DNA from: Clostridium saccharobutylicum DSM 13864 | GTDB lineage: Bacteria; Bacillota; Clostridia; Clostridiales; Clostridiaceae | Direction of reading: 5' to 3' | Length of the DNA stretch: 64,000 nucleotides | NCBI RefSeq assembly: GCF_000473995.1 | Contig: NC_022571.1 | Span: 2,449,416 to 2,513,415, forward strand | Shown here: piece by piece, positions 1 through 7,254 of the stretch | How positions within the stretch are numbered: the first letter of the stretch is position 1 | How the letters are laid out: each line of letters starts with the position of its first letter | Program-made: the position numbers and the translations under genes | The notes under the pieces: generated by a model | Seen by the model: the letters and a program-made list of their open reading frames with translations, nothing else | What the model was told of the DNA's origin: nothing | Databases searched by the model: none

Positions 1-110
1 ATTTATTTTCTTGTTATTTATTTTCATGTAAGTTATACAAAGTAAGTATATCATTTTGATCTATTATTTTTTTATATGCCTAATCAATTATGAGAGGAGA
101 GTACAATTAA

Positions 111-887
111 GTGAAGAGCATTAGCTTATATGAAGATAAAAATTCAGTTATAAATATGTTAGCTCCTATGACAAAAGTTATATATATAATTACAGCACTT
201 ATAGTTCCATTTATACTTAGTTCTAGGATAATTAGTCTGGCTTTTATTGGAATCAGCATATTAATATTAATTATAGGAAAGGTGCTAAAAAAGATAGTTC
301 CAATTGTAGGATTTTCAGCTATTATAGTTTTATCAGTAATCATTATTCAAGGTTTATTTCGTGCTGGTAATGTTACACCTTTATTTTCAATAGGTCCAGC
401 AATATTTTATAAAGAAGGATTGCTATTTGCATTAGATATTGGGATAAATATATTAAATATTTTACTAAGCTTTTCTGTGTTGGTTCTCACTACAAAGCCA
501 TCAGACTTAGTTGAAGATTTTGTAAGAATTGGACTTTCACCACGTTTTGGTTATGTGCTTATATCAGTGTTTCAAATTATTCCTCAGATGACAGAAACAA
601 TGGCAACTATTACAGATGCACAACGAAGCAGGGGAATGGAAACTGAAGGTAATCTTATTACTCGTATTAGAGCATTTTTTCCACTTATCTCTCCAGTAGT
701 AATGAGTTCACTTGTAAATACAAGGGAACGTGCTATTGCATTAGAAGTAAGAGGGTTTAATTCTAAAGAGAAAAAAACTTTTTTAAATGAAGAACATAAA
801 ACAAGAATGGATATAGTGATTAGAATTATTTTAGTATTTGCTATTGTAATTTCAATTATTGGGAAGGTGATTATATGGCTAAGATAA
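111..887 (+). CDS. ecfT: ECF transporter transmembrane subunit (EcfT)
   Basis: This is the membrane coupling subunit of an energy-coupling-factor importer; it links two ATPases to a substrate-capture S subunit. The 258-residue product is strongly hydrophobic, with likely membrane segments near residues 23-37, 40-58, 62-80, 105-127 and 234-255. It carries the two coupling-helix Arg-Gly motifs of the family, AQRSRG at 170-175 and ALEVRGFN at 210-217. It starts with GTG behind a GAGAGGAGAG ribosome site. Its end overlaps the first ATPase by 13 bases, so the genes are translationally coupled. No S component is visible; it probably lies upstream of the window, so the substrate (vitamin, metal or other) cannot be named. 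Family assignment is secure. Confidence 0.93.
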   Translation: MKSISLYEDKNSVINMLAPMTKVIYIITALIVPFILSSRIISLAFIGISILILIIGKVLKKIVPIVGFSAIIVLSVIIIQGLFRAGNVTPLFSIGPAIFYKEGLLFALDIGINILNILLSFSVLVLTTKPSDLVEDFVRIGLSPRFGYVLISVFQIIPQMTETMATITDAQRSRGMETEGNLITRIRAFFPLISPVVMSSLVNTRERAIALEVRGFNSKEKKTFLNEEHKTRMDIVIRIILVFAIVISIIGKVIIWLR

Positions 888-1738
888 TGGTAGAACATTT
901 AAAATATAGATATCCCCAGACAGATAAACTAGTCCTAAATGATATTTCATTTACAATAGAACCAGGTGAATTCATAGGGATTGTTGGAAAAAATAATTCT
1001 GGAAAGAGCACTTTATGTCAAGCTTTCGTAGGACTTGTACCTACATTTTATAAAGGGGCATATGGTGGAAAAGTATTTATTGATGATATGGAAGTTTCCA
1101 AAAGTGATATTTCAGAGGTATGTAAAAAGGTTGGAATCGTATTTCAAAATCCATTTAATCAAGTAACAGGTTCTAAAATGAGTGTATATGAGGAGATTGC
1201 ATTTGGACTAGAAAATATGGGGATTCCACGTGGAGAAATGATAGAACGTATAGATGAAGCAATGGAATTATTAGATATTAGTAAATATAAAGATAGAAAT
1301 TCTTTTGATCTATCAGGAGGCCAAATGCAGAGAATGGCAATTGCCAGTATTATTGCAATGCGCCCAGAGGTAATTATTCTTGATGAACCAACTTCTCAAT
1401 TAGATCCACAAGGAAGTGAAGAAGTGTTTCAAGCGGTGCAAGCTTTGAGTAAAAAAGGCATAACAATTATTATGGTTGAACATAAAATAGAGAAGATTGC
1501 ACAGTATAGCGACAAAGTTATGCTGCTTAATGATGGAAAGTTAATACACTTTGATACACCACAACAAATATTCTCAATGGATAATATTTTAGAATACGGA
1601 ATAGCACCACCAGCATTTACACAAATTTGTAGAGGATTAAAAATTTATAATAAAGAAATTGGATTGTATCCAGTAACTTTAGATGAAGCACAAAATATTC
1701 TTTCATCAAAGCAGATTGGAGGAATGTTAAATGAGTAA
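875..1738 (+). CDS. ECF transporter ATP-binding subunit A1
   Basis: This is the first of two ABC ATPases that power the ECF importer. The 287-residue product has Walker A GKNNSGKST (38-46), Q-loop FQNP (about 90), signature LSGGQ (146-150), Walker B IILDEPT (167-173) and H-loop His 203. The C-terminal 60 residues are the usual ECF A-subunit extension that contacts EcfT. It begins inside the end of ecfT (ATG, RBS GGGAAGGTG) and overlaps the next ATPase by 8 bases, so the three genes form one operon. All catalytic motifs are canonical, unlike those of its partner. Confidence 0.93.
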   Translation: MAKIMVEHLKYRYPQTDKLVLNDISFTIEPGEFIGIVGKNNSGKSTLCQAFVGLVPTFYKGAYGGKVFIDDMEVSKSDISEVCKKVGIVFQNPFNQVTGSKMSVYEEIAFGLENMGIPRGEMIERIDEAMELLDISKYKDRNSFDLSGGQMQRMAIASIIAMRPEVIILDEPTSQLDPQGSEEVFQAVQALSKKGITIIMVEHKIEKIAQYSDKVMLLNDGKLIHFDTPQQIFSMDNILEYGIAPPAFTQICRGLKIYNKEIGLYPVTLDEAQNILSSKQIGGMLNE

Positions 1739-2537
1739 AATTGAAATAAAAAATTTATCATTTTCTTATATTGAAAATGAACCTATTTTAGAAAATATTA
1801 ATTTAGTAATCGACGAAAGATCAACAGCAATAGTGGGTCAAAATGGAGCAGGAAAAACAACTTTTGTAAAATTACTAAAGGGGTTATTAAAACCAGATGA
1901 AGGGGACATTTTGTTAAATGATGTGAGCATAAAGTCCATGACAGTAGCAAAACTAGCAAAGCGCATTGGTTTAGTTTTTCAAAATCCAAATGATCAAATT
2001 TTCAAAAACAAAGTAATTGATGAAGTTATGTTTGGACCATTAAATATTGGAATGACTAAGGAAGATGCAATTAGAAATTCTAAGAAAGCACTAGAAATGG
2101 TTGGATTAAGCAGTAAAATAGACAATAATCCATATGATTTAGGGCTTTCCGAGAGAAAATTAATTACAATTGCATCTGTTCTTGCAATGAATACAGATGT
2201 AGTTATTTTTGATGAACCAACAATAGCGCAAGATTTTTCTGGAAAAGAGTTAATTAAATCGATAATAAGACAATTAAAAGATGAAGGAAAGATTGTCCTT
2301 ACAATTATTCATGATATGGATTTTGTGGCAGAAACTTTTGAAAGAACCGTTGTTTTTGCAAAGGGAAATGTGCTACTTGACTGCGATACAAGAGATGTTT
2401 TTTCTAAAGGTGAAATACTTAAAAAAGCATATCTTGAAGAGCCTAATGTTACAAAACTATGCAGAGCTTTAGGGTATGATGAAACATTTTTGACAGTAAA
2501 TGAATTTGTTGAATTTAGAAAAAATAATCACTTATAA
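1731..2537 (+). CDS. ECF transporter ATP-binding subunit A2 with degenerate signature motif
   Basis: This is the second ABC ATPase of the ECF module, 268 residues. Walker A is GQNGAGKTT (36-44), the Q-loop FQNPNDQ is near 83, Walker B is VVIFDEPT (157-164) and the H-loop is in TIIHD near 192. The signature motif reads LSERK (139-143) instead of LSGGQ. The paired A1 subunit keeps LSGGQ. In ABC dimers each ATP site combines the Walker A of one subunit with the signature of the other, so one of the two sites would be altered. The gene is last in the operon; a non-coding gap of about 170 bases follows it. Confidence 0.92.
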   Translation: MSKIEIKNLSFSYIENEPILENINLVIDERSTAIVGQNGAGKTTFVKLLKGLLKPDEGDILLNDVSIKSMTVAKLAKRIGLVFQNPNDQIFKNKVIDEVMFGPLNIGMTKEDAIRNSKKALEMVGLSSKIDNNPYDLGLSERKLITIASVLAMNTDVVIFDEPTIAQDFSGKELIKSIIRQLKDEGKIVLTIIHDMDFVAETFERTVVFAKGNVLLDCDTRDVFSKGEILKKAYLEEPNVTKLCRALGYDETFLTVNEFVEFRKNNHL

Positions 2538-2705
2538 AAAAGTGATTAAGCAAAAGAATAATTACGCTGATATTAGTGTTTGAAGTATAAATTATATAAT
2601 ATATATGTTGAAAATTGAAATCTAAATTAAAACTATGTACTATATAACTAAATCATAGTGCAACATATATACATTAATATTAGTATGTAAATGAAGGTGA
2701 ATTTA

Positions 2706-3587
2706 ATGTTATTGAAAGAGAAATTTATTAAAAAACATATTTTATTGTTTAGTTTTATATTAGCAATATTTATGCTTTTTGTGGTAGATTTTTTGAAAAT
2801 TCCAAATCCTAATGTTGTTTTACTTGCAGTTATGGTATATTTGACTTTCCTTGGAGGGTTTAGATGTGGAATTTTAAGTGGGTTTACTGTTATAAGTTAT
2901 TCTATATACTTTTTTTCAATACAGCATAACTTTATAAGTTTTTCTATTGAAAATTTTAAAAAGGTTATTATAATTATGCTAGTTGTTCCTGTATTAATTT
3001 TAATAGTTGGAACTTTAAAAAAGCAGTATGTTTTGAAAACTAAAGAATTGCAATTAGCGAATAAAGAATTAAAAAGAATAGCAAGAATAGATTCTTTAAC
3101 TGGTGTTGCAAATAGACGTTATTTTGATGAAGTTTTATTAAATGAATATAATAGTGCTATTCGTCAACGAAGTTTTCTTTCTTTATTAATGATAGATGTA
3201 GATTTTTTTAAAAATTATAATGATAATTATGGTCATGTTCTAGGAGATGAGTGCTTAAAATTAGTTATACAGGCAATATCTAAAGAGCTTTATCATCCAG
3301 AGAATTTTATTGCACGATATGGTGGAGAAGAATTTGTAGTTTTACTTCCCAATACAGATGATAAAGGAGCAATAATCTTGGCTGAGAAAATAGTTGAATC
3401 AGTTTTTTCTTATAAAATACCCCATTGTGCATCAAAAAATTGCAGTTATATAACAGTCAGTATCGGTGTTACAACACTGACTAACTTTGAAGAAGAAAAT
3501 GCATTGAACTTGCTAAATGGTGCAGATAAAGCACTATATTTAGCTAAAAAAAATGGCCGTAATCAAAGCAGGTTCTTTAAAATTTAA
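2706..3587 (+). CDS. membrane diguanylate cyclase (GGDEF, GGEEF active site)
   Basis: This predicted diguanylate cyclase makes cyclic di-GMP from two GTP. The start chosen is the ATG at 2706, which sits six bases after GAAGGTGA; an in-frame ATG at 2691 lies inside that ribosome site. The 293-residue product has four hydrophobic segments (about 12-30, 36-51, 54-72, 87-104), a short linker helix and a GGDEF domain from about residue 128. The active loop is GGEEF (206-210), a functional variant in the family, followed by the late motif ITVSIGV. The product-inhibition motif RxxD is absent (HPEN at that position). It is transcribed alone and ends at a strong bidirectional terminator. The input signal is unknown; no named sensor domain is recognisable in the N-terminal membrane region. 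Confidence 0.9.
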   Translation: MLLKEKFIKKHILLFSFILAIFMLFVVDFLKIPNPNVVLLAVMVYLTFLGGFRCGILSGFTVISYSIYFFSIQHNFISFSIENFKKVIIIMLVVPVLILIVGTLKKQYVLKTKELQLANKELKRIARIDSLTGVANRRYFDEVLLNEYNSAIRQRSFLSLLMIDVDFFKNYNDNYGHVLGDECLKLVIQAISKELYHPENFIARYGGEEFVVLLPNTDDKGAIILAEKIVESVFSYKIPHCASKNCSYITVSIGVTTLTNFEEENALNLLNGADKALYLAKKNGRNQSRFFKI

Positions 3588-3604
3588 AATATATTTTAGA
3601 AAAT

Positions 3605-3644
3605 AAAAGTACTCTTATTGCTACATTGCAATAAGAGTACTTTT
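3605..3644. terminator. bidirectional intrinsic terminator
   Basis: A perfect 17-bp inverted repeat (3605-3621 with 3628-3644) around a 6-base loop, flanked by A and T runs on both sides. It separates two convergent genes, the GGDEF gene on + and the symporter on -, so it probably ends transcription from both directions. Confidence 0.9.
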
Positions 3645-3678
3645 ATTTTCGGTTAGTTATAATATAAATTTTAAGTTA

Positions 3679-4950
3679 TTATGCGGCTTTCTCAATAGAT
3701 TCTAGATACTCTTTAGCTTTTATGGAATTATATTTTCCTTCCCACTTTGATATAACAACAACTGCTAGAGAATTACCTAATACATTTACAGCAGTTCTAG
3801 CCATATCAAGTATACGATCTATTCCTGCTATGAAAGCTAAACCTTCAACAGGAATTCCAACTGAACCAAGTGTAGCTAGAAGAACTACAAAAGATACGCC
3901 CGGCACTCCTGCTATGCCTTTTGAAGTAAGCATCAATACAATAACTAAATTGATTTGAGCAGATATAGATAAATTAATACCATATAATTGTGCTATAAAT
4001 AGAGCAGCAATAGCTTGGTAAAGTGTAGAACCATCTAAATTAAATGAATAACCTGTTGGGACTACAAATGTTGCAATAGCTTTAGGACATCCGAATTTCT
4101 CCATCTTCTCCATGATTTTAGGTAGAACTGTCTCTGAACTTGCAGTACTATAAGCAAGTATAAGTTCGTTCTTTAAAATTTTCATGATTGAAAATATACT
4201 TGTCCCAACTAACTTTGCAATTAATCCTAATACTACTAGTATAAAAATAATCATTGAACCGTAAGTAGTAATTACTAATTTTCCAAGTGGAATTAAAGAT
4301 GAAAGTCCAAACTTAGAAACTGTTACACCAATTAAAGCAAATACTCCAAAAGGTGCTGTTTTCATTATTTGATTTGTTACCCAAAACATTGCATCAGCTG
4401 TACCTTGAGCAATCTTTATAACAGGCTTTCCTTTTTCACCAATTGCAGCAATTCCTAAACCAAACATAACTGAAAAGAAAATAACTGAAAGCATATCTCC
4501 TTTTGCAAGTGATTCAAAAATATTAGTAGGTACAATATTTATAAATGTATCTGCAAAACTATGATGAGATACAGTTTCTGCAGTGTTTACATAACTATCA
4601 ATACTAGATGTAGTAAGACTTTGCATATTTATCCCTGTACCTGGATGCACAACGTTAGCTATTAAAAGTCCTATTACAATAGCAATAGTAGTTACAACTT
4701 CAAAATAAAGAAGAGTCTTTCCTCCAAGTCTTCCAACTTGTTTAATATCTCCTGTTCCAGCAATACCAACAACAAGTGATGAAAACACAATTGGAACCAC
4801 TATCATTTTAATTAGCCTAATAAAAATGTCTCCAATAGGTTTTAAATACCATTCAACAGCTGGATTACCATAAAATAATCCGCCTACTATAATTCCAAGT
4901 ATAAGTCCAACAAGAATTTGTAATGCCAGACTTAATTTAATTTTCTTCAT
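3679..4950 (-). CDS. dicarboxylate/amino acid:cation symporter (GltT/GltP type)
   Basis: This is a secondary transporter of the DAACS family that imports glutamate, aspartate or C4-dicarboxylates with Na+ or H+. It has 423 residues, the normal length. The family fingerprints are all present: the Ser-rich hairpin STASSET (268-274), GYSFNLDGS (300-308), the second hairpin SKGIAGVPG (343-351) and the substrate/ion helix DMARTAVNVLGN (382-393). The Arg in DMAR and the ending NVLGN resemble bacterial GltT-type glutamate/aspartate carriers more than DctA. The start ATG follows AAAAGGGGGAATAAGT. The gene is monocistronic, with a long 5' region shared with the divergently transcribed MATE gene. The exact substrate is inferred from motif similarity only. 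Confidence 0.93.
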   Translation of the reverse strand: MKKIKLSLALQILVGLILGIIVGGLFYGNPAVEWYLKPIGDIFIRLIKMIVVPIVFSSLVVGIAGTGDIKQVGRLGGKTLLYFEVVTTIAIVIGLLIANVVHPGTGINMQSLTTSSIDSYVNTAETVSHHSFADTFINIVPTNIFESLAKGDMLSVIFFSVMFGLGIAAIGEKGKPVIKIAQGTADAMFWVTNQIMKTAPFGVFALIGVTVSKFGLSSLIPLGKLVITTYGSMIIFILVVLGLIAKLVGTSIFSIMKILKNELILAYSTASSETVLPKIMEKMEKFGCPKAIATFVVPTGYSFNLDGSTLYQAIAALFIAQLYGINLSISAQINLVIVLMLTSKGIAGVPGVSFVVLLATLGSVGIPVEGLAFIAGIDRILDMARTAVNVLGNSLAVVVISKWEGKYNSIKAKEYLESIEKAA

Positions 4951-5552
4951 ACTTATTCCCCCTTTTTAAGTAAAAAAATTAAAATAAACAAAAAATAAGA
5001 TTGAATATGACACTTGATTTGCATTGTGTTGCAAATTTACATAAAAATCATACCAACATTTTGAATTATAACACAAAAAATGAATAATGTCTCTATAAAT
5101 TATTCATTTTTTAAAATAAAGAATACGATTTTTTTCTGGTGGTCAATTAATTAAAAACATTACTGTCTGGCTATTATTATTTTTGCAAGCTGAATATTGC
5201 GCGTTACAACAATAATAATGGCTTTAATACATAGTTATAATTTATATTATGATATATTGGACTAGAAATAATATTGTATATTAAGGTTAATTTGTAGTTG
5301 AATTTAAATATTAAAATGAATAAAAGATACTAATTTTATGCAATTCTTTTGCTATGTCAATTCATTTCTTAAAGAATATTGATACTGAGATAATAGTAGC
5401 ATTTTAAAATATTTAGAATATACTTTGTAGTGTTGTGTATCATTTGATTTGCTGGTAAAATATGTTTTGGACTTGTTTACCATTAATATTATGATTTATA
5501 TGATAGTGACAATATAAGTGAGATATCACGAATGTTTTAAGGGGGTAGAATA
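4951..5552. other. 600-base divergent intergenic region
   Basis: Non-coding stretch between the divergent symporter and MATE genes. Beyond the hairpin at 5170-5222 and a short TGGTAAA/TTTACCA inverted repeat near 5453-5482, I see no gene and no recognised riboswitch. It presumably carries both promoters and regulatory sites. Confidence 0.5.
5170..5222. repeat. 16-bp imperfect inverted repeat
   Basis: Positions 5170-5185 pair with 5207-5222 with one mismatch and one G-U pair around a 21-base loop. No T run follows, so it is not an obvious terminator. It could be an RNA element or operator for either divergent gene; the function is not known. Confidence 0.55.
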
Positions 5553-6953
5553 TTGGCTGGAACTAGAAATCTAACAGAAGGTAATCCTGCTAAATTAATA
5601 TTATTATTTACTGTTCCTTTGTTAATAGGAAATATATTTCAACAATTTTATAATATAGCTGATACATTTATTGTTGGTCGTACTATAGGCATTAATGCTT
5701 TAGCAGCTGTTGGCTGTACAGGTAGTATAATGTTTTTGATAGTAGGATTTGCTCAAGGTTTAACAGCTGGACTTACAATTATTACAGCTCAAAAATTTGG
5801 TGCAGATGATAAACAGGGAGTTAAAGAAAGTTATTTTGTAGGTATACTAATTAGTTTGATATTAACTATAATTCTTACAACTATAAGTACAATTTTTGCT
5901 AGACCTATATTAGAATTAATGAATACACCAGCAGAAATTATAGATGATGCATATAATTTTGTGTTTATCATATTTCTTGGAATAATAGCATCAATGTTTT
6001 TTAATTTCTTCTCAAACATTATTCGTGCTTTAGGAGATAGTAGAACACCATTAGTATATTTAGTAGTAGCTTGTATTTTAAATATAATATTAGAGTTTGG
6101 CTTTATTTTAATATTTAAAATGGGAGTAAGAGGAGCAGCACTTGCAACTGTTATAGCACAAGGTGTTTCAGCTTTATTATGTATATGGTACATAAAAAGG
6201 AACTTACCAGTACTTAAGCTTACAAAGAGTGATTTAAAAATATCAAAGGATGTTTTTATTGAACATGTAAGGATGGCTTTACCAATGGGATTCCAAGCAT
6301 CTATAATTGCAATTGGAGCTATTATAGTACAATTTGCACTTAATAGTCTTGGTGCTGTTTCTGTTGCTGCATATACAGCAGCTCAAAAAATTGATACTAT
6401 TGCAATTCAGCCTATGATGTCTTTTGGAATTACAATGGCTACCTATACAGCTCAAAATTATGGTGCTGGAAAAATTGAAAGAATAAAAGAAGGTGTAAGA
6501 AAATGCATTCTTATATCAATGTCCTTCAGCATTATTGTAGGACTTACTAATACACTTGGAGGACATTTCTTTACAGCAATTTTTGTTGGATATGACCAAA
6601 AAGAAGTTATTTCATTATCACAATTATATTTAACGTCTAATGGACTTTGTTATTTTATACTTTCACTGCTTTTTATATATAGGTATACGCTTCAAGGCTT
6701 AGGCCAAAGCTTTATTCCAACTGTCGCAGGTATTATGGAGCTGTTGATGAGAACATTTGCTGCAATAGAGTTATCTAAGCCATTAGGTTTTTTAGGTGTA
6801 TCATTATCAAATCCGCTAGCATGGTTTGGAGCATGTATTCCACTTATTAGTGCATACTATATTACTATAAAGAAGGTAAGTAATGAACATTTGGAAAAAG
6901 AACATTATGAAAATGATAATGAAACAGGTACATGTAGCTGTGTGAATAAGTAA
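5553..6953 (+). CDS. MATE family multidrug efflux transporter
   Basis: This is a cation-coupled efflux pump of the MATE (NorM/DinF) family, an integral membrane protein of 466 residues with about twelve hydrophobic helices in two related halves. Typical family sequence is visible: the N-terminal GNPAKLILLFTVPLLIGN, the first-half QQFYNIADTFIVGR and the second-half GFQASIIAIGAIIVQFALN. It starts with TTG (5553) behind AAGGGGGTAG; no ATG of comparable quality is near. The Asn/Glu-rich, Cys-containing tail (NDNETGTCSCVNK) is hydrophilic. It is monocistronic, with its own terminator directly after it. A second, distantly similar MATE gene lies at 15664. The substrate cannot be predicted from sequence. 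Confidence 0.92.
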   Translation: MAGTRNLTEGNPAKLILLFTVPLLIGNIFQQFYNIADTFIVGRTIGINALAAVGCTGSIMFLIVGFAQGLTAGLTIITAQKFGADDKQGVKESYFVGILISLILTIILTTISTIFARPILELMNTPAEIIDDAYNFVFIIFLGIIASMFFNFFSNIIRALGDSRTPLVYLVVACILNIILEFGFILIFKMGVRGAALATVIAQGVSALLCIWYIKRNLPVLKLTKSDLKISKDVFIEHVRMALPMGFQASIIAIGAIIVQFALNSLGAVSVAAYTAAQKIDTIAIQPMMSFGITMATYTAQNYGAGKIERIKEGVRKCILISMSFSIIVGLTNTLGGHFFTAIFVGYDQKEVISLSQLYLTSNGLCYFILSLLFIYRYTLQGLGQSFIPTVAGIMELLMRTFAAIELSKPLGFLGVSLSNPLAWFGACIPLISAYYITIKKVSNEHLEKEHYENDNETGTCSCVNK

Positions 6954-6962
6954 TAATATAAT

Positions 6963-6992
6963 AAAAAAGATGGTTTTCGCACCATCTTTTTT
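6963..6992 (+). terminator. intrinsic terminator after the MATE gene
   Basis: A perfect 12-bp stem (6963-6974 with 6981-6992) with the loop TTTCGC and a run of six T, nine bases after the stop codon. Confidence 0.92.
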
Positions 6993-7086
6993 ATTTGGAA
7001 AAAAATGTAAAATGGTTTATAATTAACTTAATATAGATAAAAAAATTAAGAACTGGAATTATAGTTAGAATATATACATGTTTACT

Positions 7087-7224
7087 AACTTAAAGTGGTA
7101 TCTATAATAGAAATCATATACATATTCGTGAAAGAGACATTTAGAATCTTCCAGCAAAAATTTCATGAGTCCGATGGAACAAATATGTATATGATTTTGG
7201 TTAGTTACCACATAAATTTAAGTT
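7087..7224. ncRNA. long structured leader (candidate RNA element) before the helicase gene
   Basis: A perfect 16-bp inverted repeat (7111-7126 with 7182-7197) encloses 55 bases. Outside it, ACTTAAA and GTGGTA (7088-7100) pair with TACCAC and TTTAAGT (7206-7223), with an asymmetric bulge. Together they form one 138-base closed structure that ends 31 bases before the helicase start. The interior holds a small TCC-GAT-GGA hairpin. It matches no riboswitch or ribozyme consensus that I recognise. It could be a regulatory leader, a separate small RNA or a miniature inverted-repeat element. Confidence 0.5.
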
Positions 7225-7254
7225 GTATATCTATATATTTTCATATTAAGCGAG

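Noticed and set aside
5831-6193. A 120-codon antisense ORF within the MATE gene
   Set aside because: Shadow of a conserved membrane protein gene, with no ribosome site or family.
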